From assembly GCF_029233945.1 (NCBI RefSeq), contig NZ_JARGOQ010000005.1, forward strand, positions 1-57,071: a stretch of DNA of 57,071 nucleotides, given 5' to 3'. Shown piece by piece: positions 1 through 8,442 of the stretch (its first letter is position 1; every line of letters begins with the position of its first letter). The position numbers were made by a program, and so were the translations under genes. Below the pieces are notes generated by a model, which was not told the origin of the DNA, did not search any database, and worked only from the letters and a program-made list of their open reading frames with translations. Source of the stretch: Sneathiella sp. Its GTDB lineage: Bacteria; Pseudomonadota; Alphaproteobacteria; Sneathiellales; Sneathiellaceae.

Positions 1-212
1 ATCTTTTTCTGGAGATGCGTCATCGCGACAAAGGCTTCCTCGCCGCAACGTCCGAACAGATGATCATGCATCTTAGTACAGAGAACGGACCAAAGGCCGC
101 GCCCATGCCCGACTATTTACAATCACGCCTGCAGAAACATAAAGATCGGTTCGCGAATGCACCCTTGCCGCATCAGGCCGGCGCTGTGATTGGTATCCGC
201 CGCAAATCATAA
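1..212 (+). CDS. acyl-CoA thioesterase family protein, C-terminal part (gene starts outside window)
   Basis: The reading frame is open from the first bases (codons from base 3, giving L-F-L-E before the first Met at base 15) to a TAA at 210-212, so this is the 3' end of a longer gene and not a 65-residue protein. The visible part (MRHRDKGFLAATSEQ followed by a segment containing APMPDYLQSRL) resembles the C-terminal half of hotdog-fold thioesterases of the 4-hydroxybenzoyl-CoA / betainyl-CoA type, where an E-M-R-H strand and an 'AATSEQ' strand are typical. Such enzymes hydrolyse small acyl-CoA thioesters in the cytoplasm. The N-terminal catalytic region is outside the window, so the substrate cannot be judged. 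A T6 run follows at about 234-239, but the preceding stem is too weak to call a terminator. Confidence 0.7.
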   Translation, partial: LFLEMRHRDKGFLAATSEQMIMHLSTENGPKAAPMPDYLQSRLQKHKDRFANAPLPHQAGAVIGIRRKS

Positions 213-268
213 AAACACCGCCAATATGCAGCGTTTTTTCAATAAGTATGATTAGGTGTTTGGCGGGG

Positions 269-1399
269 TCAGGCGGCCTGACTATCTGCGGCTGCACTAT
301 TACCGAGCTTGGCAATCAAGTAGTCAACATTCTCGCCATCGAACTCATCCTGGAAATGGGTCAAAACGCGCTCAATAACCTGATTGCGGTAGCGCTCCCG
401 ATCTCCCGGCGTGCCATCGAAATCCAATTCATTGGCCACGTCCAGTCCAACTCTCATAATCTGCTGCAAGCCGCCAGGGATATTGGATTTTTCGCAGAGC
501 TGCTTTAGCCCGTTTCCGCCCGCGTCAGTCACCAGAATATGTACATTTGAAACCGCGATATTCGAATATTTCGCCATAGCGGTTTCAAAGAAATCGACAT
601 CCCCAACGCAAAGGGCCCGAAGGATAATTGTTGGGGTCAGGCGGTTGTTCTCATGCAGCTGATCAATCAGATCAACAAGATCGGAATGGCTGGCACCATC
701 CTTGATAAAGCCGATCATCGTCTTTTCACGGCTTTCCAGAATGAGATCGGTCGCCATGCCGGGGGACATTTCATGATGCGTCACAAGATGCTCACGGAGT
801 TTGTCCGACACCATCGTCACCAATCGCTCGGTAACCGTAATCGGCAATTTGCTCCGATTCACCATCGGCTCCTGTATCTTCTCGCTCTCGCCAAACTGGT
901 CGAGAACCTTTTCATAGGTTGCATCGGAAATTGCGGCGCCGTCATTCTGCATAAGCGTTGCGACGACATCCTCTGATCCGCTATCGGCCAGCTTTTCGGA
1001 AACCGCTTCCGATACAACCTCCCGGCTTGCGACGGCGATCTGATGCAAATCGGATTTGGAACTGATGATGTCAAAAAGGTCTTCGTCAGTGAGCGCACTT
1101 GAAAAGCTGAGCATCGGGGTCGCCACGTCCGCAATATCGCTCGCCAATGTCTTCGCGATATCGCGCGGCAAATCCGGAACCGATTTTAAGGTTTCCGCCA
1201 ACGTCTGGCGCACCAGAACCTCTGCATCGCTCACGAGAATACGGAAAATTTCCTCGGCTTCGCGACGTTCTGTCTCGCTAAAGCCTGTGCCCGCCATACT
1301 TCCCGCGATTTTCTCAACTGTTTCCGCCCGCGCAGTTGCGGAGCGATCATTAAGCAGTCGTTCAACATCCGCAGGGCTTAAAGAACCGTTATTAGACAC
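269..1399 (-). CDS. DUF2336 domain-containing protein
   Basis: 376 residues. The helical, HEAT-like character (N-terminal LSPADVERLLNDRSATARAE, then repeated acidic/hydrophobic helices such as LVSDAEVLVRQTLAETLK and LASDIADVATPML) matches the DUF2336 family, which is nearly restricted to Alphaproteobacteria and has no established biochemical role. No signal peptide or membrane segment is visible, so it should be cytoplasmic. The start is a GTG at 1397-1399. A GGAG lies five bases upstream of it, and the ATG that overlaps it is in another frame. It stands alone between the thioesterase gene and a divergent-looking gap. Family assignment is good; function is unknown. Confidence 0.82.
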   Translation of the reverse strand: MSNNGSLSPADVERLLNDRSATARAETVEKIAGSMAGTGFSETERREAEEIFRILVSDAEVLVRQTLAETLKSVPDLPRDIAKTLASDIADVATPMLSFSSALTDEDLFDIISSKSDLHQIAVASREVVSEAVSEKLADSGSEDVVATLMQNDGAAISDATYEKVLDQFGESEKIQEPMVNRSKLPITVTERLVTMVSDKLREHLVTHHEMSPGMATDLILESREKTMIGFIKDGASHSDLVDLIDQLHENNRLTPTIILRALCVGDVDFFETAMAKYSNIAVSNVHILVTDAGGNGLKQLCEKSNIPGGLQQIMRVGLDVANELDFDGTPGDRERYRNQVIERVLTHFQDEFDGENVDYLIAKLGNSAAADSQAA

Positions 1400-1462
1400 A
1401 TTGGCTCCAGTATTTTAAGTTATTCGGAAGCTCCATTTTGGCTAAATTATGTTAATATTTCC

Positions 1463-2194
1463 TTAATCCAAACGCCCTTCGGTGACTTCTTTTACGGCAC
1501 GGATCTGATCTTCAACACTGATATTCAAGTAGCTGGTAATCTCCAAATCCCGGTCCTCGAATACATCCATGTCGGGGTTTGTGGACCGCCACTCGCTGAT
1601 TTTCAAATCTCGGGCGATTATCAGTTGCTCAATTTGCGGACGGAACAACATCGACATTGCGGTCAGCCAGCGGTTTGCTGGCCAGGAGGGAGTGCAATGA
1701 TCAATGATAAAACCATCCAGCATATCGATAACATCCGCCTTATCGTACCAGTTTTCCCCGGTCACCCAGCGATTGGTGGTAAATAACGCAACCGGAAAAC
1801 CCGCGCTGTCCATGGATATAGCGATCAAATGGCAGATAATTTCATCTTCTTCAGTTGGCCATTCAGCGGTTCCGTCGTAGGGCACCGGCGCCACACTCTC
1901 CCTCATTCCTTTTTTGCGCAGGAAAGTATGGAAATGCCCGTGCTCCCCCTCACGATGAGCATGATAATAATATTGAGCATGGGTTTCACCGTCATAAACA
2001 TCCCCTTCGGGGTAGTGATCCCATTCATAAAATGTCCCCTGCCCTTTCAGGATTTCGCTGACAATGTTCGCATCGCCCTTTTTAAGCACACGATAGCATT
2101 CCAGGATTTCGTCGGCCGCCACATTCATCCGGACAAGCCGTTCCTGCGGCAAAGCTCTTAATGCATCTCGTAATTCTTTTGAGGTTTTTATCAT
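1463..2194 (-). CDS. conserved alphaproteobacterial protein (DUF6969-like)
   Basis: 243 residues, soluble, no signal peptide. The central segment is rich in His and Tyr: FYEWDHYPEGDVYDGETHAQYYYHAH followed closely by EHGHFHTF. That cluster looks able to bind metal, but this is only inference. I recall this pattern from the family called DUF6969, which has no assigned reaction. The second half (AISMDSAGFPVALFTTNRWVTGENWY) looks like a compact globular domain. ATG at 2192-2194. It reads toward the DUF2336 gene and may be co-transcribed with it, with 63 bases between them. Confident as a gene, moderately confident on the family name. Confidence 0.72.
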   Translation of the reverse strand: MIKTSKELRDALRALPQERLVRMNVAADEILECYRVLKKGDANIVSEILKGQGTFYEWDHYPEGDVYDGETHAQYYYHAHREGEHGHFHTFLRKKGMRESVAPVPYDGTAEWPTEEDEIICHLIAISMDSAGFPVALFTTNRWVTGENWYDKADVIDMLDGFIIDHCTPSWPANRWLTAMSMLFRPQIEQLIIARDLKISEWRSTNPDMDVFEDRDLEITSYLNISVEDQIRAVKEVTEGRLD

Positions 2195-2396
2195 TCAAAC
2201 ACCGGGGCAACAGTCGTGATTAAAAGCATCAATATAAACATTGACGACCATGGTGAAATACTCTTTCACGATAAGGTGATGGATTGTGTTAATCGCAGGC
2301 CGACCGCGACATTATGCCTCTATTCCCTCCAAACCAACTATGTTATTCCACCAGTGAAATGGCGGCGTCTTCAAGTGAATGGTGAAAGGAAAAACC

Positions 2397-2777
2397 ATGA
2401 AAATGACGAAATTAGCAACCTTGGGAATTTCTCTTGCTATCTCTCTCGCAGCGGCCCCGGCATTCGCAGACGGCGATGCCGCGAAAGGCGAAAAAGTCTT
2501 TAAAAAATGCAAGGCCTGCCACACCATCGAACAAGATGGCAAGAACAAGATCGGCCCGAATCTTTTCGGTATTGTCGGAAAGAAATCCGCTTCGATTGAA
2601 GATTATAAATATTCAACGGCGATGCAGGAAGCAAATCTCACTTGGGATGATGCAACGCTGAGCGAATATCTTAAAAAACCGAAAGCCCTGGTCAAAGGAA
2701 CAAAGATGAGCTTCGCCGGCCTTAAGAAAGAAAGCGACCGGGAAAACCTCATCGCCTACTTGAAAACTTTCCAATAG
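2397..2777 (+). CDS. class I cytochrome c, periplasmic
   Basis: 126 residues. An N-terminal Sec signal peptide (MKMTKLATLGISLAISLAAAPAFA, cleavage after AFA) is followed by a mature domain with the haem-attachment motif CKACH, a GPNLFGIVG segment and the sixth-ligand Met in GTKMSFAG. The C-terminal helix is ENLIAYLKTF. The protein should be a soluble periplasmic electron carrier of the cytochrome c2/c550 type, shuttling electrons between a bc1-type complex and a terminal oxidase or peroxidase. The start at 2397 is preferred over an in-frame ATG at 2379 because GAAAGGA sits a suitable distance upstream and the signal peptide then begins directly. It is a single-gene unit; a weak CCGGA/TCCGG hairpin follows. 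Confidence 0.92.
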   Translation: MKMTKLATLGISLAISLAAAPAFADGDAAKGEKVFKKCKACHTIEQDGKNKIGPNLFGIVGKKSASIEDYKYSTAMQEANLTWDDATLSEYLKKPKALVKGTKMSFAGLKKESDRENLIAYLKTFQ

Positions 2778-3122
2778 GGTAAATTCCGGATTGGCCTGCA
2801 GCTCCGGAGGGGACTGCGATATTTGATCCAACAATTTATAGTTGCAGGGGTGCTAATCTGCTACCCCAAAAATATTCGCGTCTATGAGCAATGGATTCTT
2901 TAGCTTTGACATAATCTCGCCCCTATTCACGGTAATAAATCGAAACGTATAACATCTGTTGGCGCCTTGCAGGCCTTAGGGTCGCGGGAATGGTGTATTG
3001 AGGCCAAACATTTTAAAAAATTAAGACCTTCTTTACATCCTAAGTTTATACGTTATTTACGAAGCAACAGCTATTGCCGCGTAGAAATCCGTGAATAATT
3101 ACTGCGATAGAGAACTAGTCCA
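2778..3122. other. 345-bp intergenic region between cytochrome c and the EAL protein
   Basis: No open frame worth calling on either strand. It contains a weak inverted repeat just after the cytochrome gene (CCGGA at about 2787 and TCCGG at about 2804) and an imperfect GGGGT...ACCCC repeat near 2848-2868 followed by an A-run. The second half is AT-rich and presumably carries the promoter of the downstream EAL gene, but I cannot pick a convincing -35/-10 pair. Confidence 0.5.
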
Positions 3123-4907
3123 TTGAATACAAGAGGTTTGGCATCTCAACAACCTTCGGGCAATGACCCTGCAGAGATCAATCGATCCGCGGCGCCATAC
3201 GGACCTGCCCTCAAACTGAATTACAGCAAATTGCGGCTGCTGATTCTGGAGCCGCACGACCATATCCTCAACTTCTGCCACGACATCAACATTCCTGTCG
3301 CAACCCATGAAAGCAATTATAGCAAGTCCATTGCAAAAGACATTGCCGCCGGAGTCTACAACTGCATCATCATTGATGGTGCAGAGGGCGATTGTGAATA
3401 CACGGAAATTCTGACCGAAGCATCCAACAAGCCGCCGTTCCTGCCAGTGATTGTGATTGACGGATCCCTCAGCTTACTACGCGCAGGCGCTTCTGAGAAT
3501 ATCGCAAGTACAGACCTCTCTGCAGAGAGACTGGAAACAGCCCTTTTTAATTCTGATCGCCTTTGCAAGCTGAACAACCGAACGGCGATCCTTGAAATGG
3601 AACTTTCCGCCTTTATTGAGGAAGATCCATTGACGGCCCTGCCCGGGCGCAGCAAGTTCCGCGTCCGCATGGCCAAGGCGATAGAAAAAGCGCATAACGC
3701 GAAAAAGCCGGTATCCCTGATCATTCTCGATTTAAACAGCTTCAAGGAATTGAACGAAAGCCGTGGCCATGATTTCGGTGACGAAGTTCTGAAAACAGTT
3801 GCCAAGCGGCTTTTTAAATTTGCCCCCTATAATTCAATCGTTGGGCGACTTGGCGATGATGAATTTGCCCTTCTTGCCGTTGATCAGGATTTCGATACGG
3901 AGACTGACAATATCGCGGCACGCCTGATGAATGAAATCCGCAAACCATATGTTATCGAAGGTCAAAAAACGGACGTGAGCGCCACCATCGGTCTGGCCCA
4001 GCTCGACGATCATGATACGGCGGATGGGTTGTTGCATAAATCCATCTCCGCGCTCTACGCAGCGAAGCGGGATAAAGCACCGTACGCAGTCTACACACAC
4101 CAGGACGACCTTGAGCGTCGTCAACAATTGCGACTAGCGCAGGATTTGCCGGACGCTGTAGCAGATAATCAACTCTTGCTGAATTATCAGCCGATTGTCC
4201 GCATCAGCGACAAAGAGGTTATCGGTGTCGAGGCATTGGTCAGGTGGCAGCACCCAAAACAAGGGCTTATCTTCCCGGACAGCTTCATTCCCCTGGCCGA
4301 AGGCTCGGGTTCCATAGAGGCCTTGACGGAATGGGTTCTGGATGAAGCTATCCACCAAGGGAGCCGCTGGATTGCCGACGGAAAAAAACTTTCAGTATCG
4401 GTGAATATTTCCGCTCTAATCCTGCATAATCCCGCCTTCCCGGATATGGTGGCAAAACAGTTGGAGAAGACTGGCTTCCCCGCAGAACTCCTAAAGCTTG
4501 AAATCACGGAAAGCGCCATTATCTCGGATGTCAACCGGGCAACGGAAATCGTAACCCGTCTTTATGAAATGGGTGTTTGCCTTTCGATTGACGATTTTGG
4601 AACGGGATACACCTCACTCGCTTACTTGCGCCGCCTTCCGGTTGACGAGATCAAGATCGACAAGAGCTTTGTCATGAACATGATGCATGTCGCCGATGAT
4701 GAGGTGATCGTCCGCACGTTGCTGGACCTTGCAAAAAGCCTCGGCCTTTCGGTAGTTGCCGAAGGGGTGGAAGATGCGCAAATCTGGAAAATTCTTGAGG
4801 CCCTCGATTGCGATGTTGCGCAAGGCTACTTCATGAGTAGACCGATTGATCTTGACGCGTTTAATGACTGGTTACCGAAGCAGCCCTGGAAAGACGAGCT
4901 GAAATAA
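3123..4907 (+). CDS. REC-like / degenerate GGDEF / EAL cyclic-di-GMP phosphodiesterase
   Basis: 594 residues with no membrane segment. Residues about 25-140 look like a receiver-type fold (KLRLLILEPHD, CIIIDG, PVIVID) but lack the usual acidic pair. Residues about 165-320 form a GGDEF domain whose signature reads RLGDDEF, with Asp in place of the second Gly, so cyclase activity is doubtful. Residues about 335-585 form an EAL domain that keeps the catalytic set: EALVRW, NISALIL, LEITES, IDDFGTGYTSL, IKIDKSFV, AEGVED and AQGYFMSRP. The likely role is c-di-GMP hydrolysis, with the degenerate GGDEF as a possible GTP sensor, affecting motility or attachment. The start is a TTG at 3123; a TAG lies 15 bases upstream in frame and no ATG or GTG occurs before the conserved region. 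Confidence 0.9.
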   Translation: MNTRGLASQQPSGNDPAEINRSAAPYGPALKLNYSKLRLLILEPHDHILNFCHDINIPVATHESNYSKSIAKDIAAGVYNCIIIDGAEGDCEYTEILTEASNKPPFLPVIVIDGSLSLLRAGASENIASTDLSAERLETALFNSDRLCKLNNRTAILEMELSAFIEEDPLTALPGRSKFRVRMAKAIEKAHNAKKPVSLIILDLNSFKELNESRGHDFGDEVLKTVAKRLFKFAPYNSIVGRLGDDEFALLAVDQDFDTETDNIAARLMNEIRKPYVIEGQKTDVSATIGLAQLDDHDTADGLLHKSISALYAAKRDKAPYAVYTHQDDLERRQQLRLAQDLPDAVADNQLLLNYQPIVRISDKEVIGVEALVRWQHPKQGLIFPDSFIPLAEGSGSIEALTEWVLDEAIHQGSRWIADGKKLSVSVNISALILHNPAFPDMVAKQLEKTGFPAELLKLEITESAIISDVNRATEIVTRLYEMGVCLSIDDFGTGYTSLAYLRRLPVDEIKIDKSFVMNMMHVADDEVIVRTLLDLAKSLGLSVVAEGVEDAQIWKILEALDCDVAQGYFMSRPIDLDAFNDWLPKQPWKDELK

Positions 4908-4979
4908 CCATTTCGGTCAAACTCCGTTTGACGCCGCCGCAGATATCCCTGAAAATAATCAAAAATGAGGGAGCTGCCC

Positions 4980-5570
4980 ATGTCGGAATTTGGTCCGGAC
5001 GTCATCATCAATAACACCGCCTATCTTCACCCCAGCGCTTTGATTTATGGCAAGGTGCGACTTGAAAAAGGGGTGTCACTGTGGCCCTACACGGTCATTC
5101 GCGCCGAATCCGAGGAAGTGGTGATCGGGGAATATACCAATATCCAGGATTTCGTCATGATTCATGTCGGCGCGTCAACCGGCACCATTGTCGGCTCCCA
5201 TTGCTCAATTACCCATCACTGCACTTTGCATGGCTGCACAATCGGCGACAACTGCCTGATCGGCATCAACACAACGATCATGGATGGCTGCGTTATCGGA
5301 AATAACTGTATTGTCGCGGGGCATAGCTTCCTGAAGGAAGGAACAGTAATACCAGACAATTCGATCGTCATGGGAACGCCGGGTAAGGTCGTTCGGACAC
5401 AAAATAATTATGCCCGTTGCCGGTTAAACGCCTTCATGTATTATCGCAACGCACTTGCCTTCACACGCGGTGAACACCGTGAATGGGTTTCCGATGATTG
5501 CCTGAAGGAAGTGCAGAGCGAAATAGACAAACTTCAGAAAGAACAAGCCCCCCTTGAACAACAGGCCTGA
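4980..5570 (+). CDS. gamma-class carbonic anhydrase-like hexapeptide protein
   Basis: 196 residues made of left-handed beta-helix hexapeptide turns (IGEYTNIQDFVMIHVG, IVGSHCSITHHCTLHGCTIG, IGNNCIVAGHSFLKEG) with a C-terminal helix. The His residues in MIHVG, THHC and the GHSF turn sit where gamma-carbonic-anhydrase/YrdA/PaaY proteins bind metal. Cytoplasmic trimer expected. The reaction may be CO2 hydration or, as in PaaY, thioester hydrolysis; the sequence alone does not decide. I use ATG 4980 because GAGGGAG precedes it at good spacing; the ATG at 4965 would place that site inside the gene. It lies 35 bases upstream of dgcN on the same strand and could be co-transcribed with it. Confidence 0.85.
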   Translation: MSEFGPDVIINNTAYLHPSALIYGKVRLEKGVSLWPYTVIRAESEEVVIGEYTNIQDFVMIHVGASTGTIVGSHCSITHHCTLHGCTIGDNCLIGINTTIMDGCVIGNNCIVAGHSFLKEGTVIPDNSIVMGTPGKVVRTQNNYARCRLNAFMYYRNALAFTRGEHREWVSDDCLKEVQSEIDKLQKEQAPLEQQA

Positions 5571-5605
5571 GGGCAGGTTGAACTGATAATATTTTGAGAG
5601 GCGAA

Positions 5606-6607
5606 ATGACCGAAATGCAAAATCCTTACCTCATGTTCCTTGGAGACGTGAGCGATCAACTGGCCGCCAAAACCGCAAAAGGTATTGTCGACTGGCGCCC
5701 GGAATGGTGTGTTGGCCAGTTGAAGCTGGACGGTTGTGCCGCCGATCTTGGCATTAAGGACATGACGATCGCAGAGGGGGTGAAAAATGGTGCCAAGACC
5801 ATGGTGGTCGGCATCGTGAATTCCGGCGGTTTCCTGCCTGATCACTGGATCTCCGTTATCGTCGAGGCGCTTGATTCCGGAATGGATATCGCAAGCGGGC
5901 TGCATATGCGTTTGGGAGAGGTTCCGGAAATCCGGGCCGCCGCAGAACGAAACGGCCGTGCTCTGTTCGATGTCCGTCATCCATCGCGCAGCTTGCCAAC
6001 CGGCAAAGGAACCCCACGTCAGGGAAAACGACTTCTCGCCGTCGGAACTGACTGTTCCGTTGGGAAGATGTACACCGCCCTCGCCATTGAGAAAGAAATG
6101 CTGGCACGGGGCATGAAGGCGGATTTCCGTGCGACAGGCCAGACGGGAATTTTCATTGCCGGTTCCGGCATCTCCATTGATGCCGTGGTTGCCGATTTCA
6201 TTTCCGGCGCCGTCGAAGAACTATCACCGGAAAATGACGCGGATCACTGGGATATTATCGAGGGACAGGGTTCACTCTTTCATCCGTCCTTTGCCGGCGT
6301 CAGCCTCGGCCTTCTCCATGGCGCGCAGGCTGACGCGCTTGTTCTTTGTCACGAGCCAATGCGCACCCATATGCGCGGATTGCCGCATCAACCCCTGCCG
6401 GACCTTAAAACCTGTATGGAACTGAACCTCACGACGGCACGGCTTACGAATAAAAACGCAGAGTTTATCGGCGTTGCAATCAACACGTCCGGGCTTAAGG
6501 AATCGGAGCGGCTGGACTATCTGGCAAAGATCGGAAAAGAACTGGGGCTGCCGACAGTGGATCCCTTCAAGGACGGTACCGCGTCAATAGTCGATAATCT
6601 GCCATGA
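5606..6607 (+). CDS. dgcN: D-glutamate N-acetyltransferase DgcN (DUF1611 family)
   Basis: 333 residues. The N-terminal domain (YLMFLGDVSDQLAAKTAKGIVDW) and the C-terminal P-loop-like segment (LLAVGTDCSVGKMYTALAIEKEM) are characteristic of the DUF1611 family. Other family signatures are FRATGQTGIFIAGSGISIDAVVADFISGA and the IIEGQGSLFHPSFAGVSLGLLHGAQADALVLCH stretch. DgcN proteins acetylate D-glutamate to N-acetyl-D-glutamate as the first step of a D-glutamate catabolic route in marine proteobacteria. The partner racemase follows with an ATGA overlap, which strongly supports the assignment. ATG 5606 is chosen with GAGAGG upstream; a TTG at 5594 is less likely. Confidence 0.88.
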   Translation: MTEMQNPYLMFLGDVSDQLAAKTAKGIVDWRPEWCVGQLKLDGCAADLGIKDMTIAEGVKNGAKTMVVGIVNSGGFLPDHWISVIVEALDSGMDIASGLHMRLGEVPEIRAAAERNGRALFDVRHPSRSLPTGKGTPRQGKRLLAVGTDCSVGKMYTALAIEKEMLARGMKADFRATGQTGIFIAGSGISIDAVVADFISGAVEELSPENDADHWDIIEGQGSLFHPSFAGVSLGLLHGAQADALVLCHEPMRTHMRGLPHQPLPDLKTCMELNLTTARLTNKNAEFIGVAINTSGLKESERLDYLAKIGKELGLPTVDPFKDGTASIVDNLP

Positions 6608-7590
6608 CAAAACGGCAACTCGCGGCCCGATCAGAGAGCTGGCCGATTGCGGGTAGTTTTAGGATCAGCAGGGGCGCCAAAACCTCCGCCGATGTCGTCG
6701 TCGCTGAAATTACCGAGAATGGGGTGACTGGGCGCGGCGAATGTGTGCCCTATGCCCGCTATGACGAGAGTATTAGCTCCGTCCTTGGTCAGATTTCTTC
6801 CGTTCGCGATTTTTTAGCCGACGGGCTGACAAGAGACGGCCTTTTGACTGTTATGCCATCCGGTGCGGCACGCAATGCCATTGATTGCGCGCTCTGGGAC
6901 CTGGAAGCGAAACAAAGCGGCAAAAGCATTGCCGAAATTGCCGGCATTCCCGCCCCAGGGCCGACTATTACTGCTTATACCTTGTCACTCGATAGCCCGG
7001 AGAATATGGCTGCGGCGGCAAAGAAGCACAGCAGCCGTCCGCTCTTCAAGCTCAAGCTCGCAGGTGAAGGCGATCTGGAAAGAGTGGCGGCGGTGCGTAA
7101 CGCCGCGCCGCGCACACGACTGATTGTCGATGCAAACGAGGCCTGGACCGCCGATATGATGCGGGAATTTTGCCCGAAGATGGCCGACCTCGGGGTCGAG
7201 TTGATCGAACAACCCTTGCCCGCCGGCGAAGATTCGGTGCTTGGGGATATGGAGCGACCGGTTCCGATCTGCGCCGATGAAAGCGCGCATGATACGGCGA
7301 CTCTCGATGATGTCGTGGAACTCTATGACTATATCAATATCAAGCTGGACAAGACGGGGGGTCTAACAGAGGCCCTCATACTTGCCGAGGCGGCACGGGA
7401 ATTCGGACTTGGCGTTATGGTCGGCTGCATGCTGGGGACAAGCCTGGCCATGGCCCCTGCCATGTATCTTGCATCCTATGCACGCTTCGTTGATCTGGAT
7501 GGTCCGCTGCTTCTTGAAAAAGATCGCGAGCATGGCATCCAGTTCGACGGGAATGTCATGCATCCCCCGTCGCGGGAGCTATGGGGGTAA
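6604..7590 (+). CDS. dgcA: N-acetyl-D-glutamate racemase DgcA (dipeptide-epimerase-like, enolase superfamily)
   Basis: 328 residues with muconate-lactonizing/epimerase features: the general-base Lys pair in LFKLKLAG, metal ligands in LIVDANEAW, ELIEQPLP and ICADES, and the opposing Lys in YINIKLDKTGG. The family also includes L-Ala-D/L-Glu epimerases, and many members carry that older name. The direct coupling to dgcN (start codon overlaps the dgcN stop) favours racemisation of N-acetyl-D-Glu to N-acetyl-L-Glu. It is cytoplasmic and depends on a divalent metal. No Shine-Dalgarno separate from dgcN is visible, so translational coupling is likely. Confidence 0.88.
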   Translation: MTKRQLAARSESWPIAGSFRISRGAKTSADVVVAEITENGVTGRGECVPYARYDESISSVLGQISSVRDFLADGLTRDGLLTVMPSGAARNAIDCALWDLEAKQSGKSIAEIAGIPAPGPTITAYTLSLDSPENMAAAAKKHSSRPLFKLKLAGEGDLERVAAVRNAAPRTRLIVDANEAWTADMMREFCPKMADLGVELIEQPLPAGEDSVLGDMERPVPICADESAHDTATLDDVVELYDYINIKLDKTGGLTEALILAEAAREFGLGVMVGCMLGTSLAMAPAMYLASYARFVDLDGPLLLEKDREHGIQFDGNVMHPPSRELWG

Positions 7591-7610
7591 CCCCCCACGC
7601 CCTTGACCGT

Positions 7611-8402
7611 TCAGCGGCCCTTGAATTCCGGTGCGCGCTTTTCAACAAAGGCAACGGCAGCCCCTTGGTGATCCTCCGTCTCGAAAGAGCGGATCATCTG
7701 GTTCGCCTCCCAATCCAGCACCTCACTTAACGTCCCTTCGGATGCCGTATTGATATTCTTCTTCATATAGCCAACGGCAACGGTCGGGAGACTGGCAAGC
7801 TTTTTCGCCATCGCGGCGGCGGCGGCGGGCAACTCATCCGACGGAACTGATTTATTGACCATTCCGATGGCTTCGGCCTCCTTGCCGAGGACAACATCCG
7901 CCGTAAAGTAAAGCTCCTTCGCCTTGGCTTCGCCAAGAAGCTTGGTCAGGAAATAGGAGCCCCCGAAATCGCCGGAAAGACCGACTTTCGAAAAGGCCGT
8001 CGTGATCTTGGCGTCATCCGCCGCGATCCGCATATCACACGCCATGGCGAGAGAGAAACCTGCCCCGGCAGCCGGGCCCGGAATAACGGCAAGCGTCGGC
8101 TTCGGCATCTCGTGAAGGATGCGGCTCACCTCCATCCGTTCCCGCAGATCCTGGATTCTTTCATCCAGATTGACCTTCGCGCCTGCATTTGCGGCAAAGC
8201 CTTTTACGTCGCCGCCCGCGCAAAAAGCACCCCCAGCGCCAGTCAGCACAACAGCACGAACAGAGTTATCCTTTGCGAGACGGGCAAGCTTCTCGCTCAA
8301 ACCATCCATCATTTCCCGCGTGAAGGCATTGCGAGCTTCCGGCCGGTTCATGGTCAGGGTCGCAATTCCATCTTCAATTTTTTCAAGAAGTACATCAGAC
8401 AT
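7611..8402 (-). CDS. enoyl-CoA hydratase/isomerase family protein (PaaG-like)
   Basis: 263 residues of crotonase fold. The oxyanion-hole segments are LTGAGGAFCAGGDVKGFAAN and PGPAAGAGFSLAMACDMRIAADDAKI. The catalytic region reads FSKVGLSGDFGGSYFLTKLLG, with Asp where many hydratases have a Glu. That arrangement is seen in PaaG-type isomerases, so the protein may be an isomerase rather than a hydratase. It would act on acyl-CoA in the cytoplasm. The C-terminal tail GAAVAFVEKRAPEFKGR is typical. It converges with dgcA (20 bases apart) and lies 40 bases downstream of the M20 gene on the same strand. The exact substrate is open. Confidence 0.85.
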   Translation of the reverse strand: MSDVLLEKIEDGIATLTMNRPEARNAFTREMMDGLSEKLARLAKDNSVRAVVLTGAGGAFCAGGDVKGFAANAGAKVNLDERIQDLRERMEVSRILHEMPKPTLAVIPGPAAGAGFSLAMACDMRIAADDAKITTAFSKVGLSGDFGGSYFLTKLLGEAKAKELYFTADVVLGKEAEAIGMVNKSVPSDELPAAAAAMAKKLASLPTVAVGYMKKNINTASEGTLSEVLDWEANQMIRSFETEDHQGAAVAFVEKRAPEFKGR

Positions 8403-8442
8403 TTTTTATTTTCCTTATTTTAAGTTCATCTGAAAAAAGTTC

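Noticed and set aside
2848-2875. GGGGT...ACCCC repeat followed by A residues after cytochrome c
   Set aside because: The inner arms do not pair and there is no T-run on the plus strand, so I did not call a terminator.
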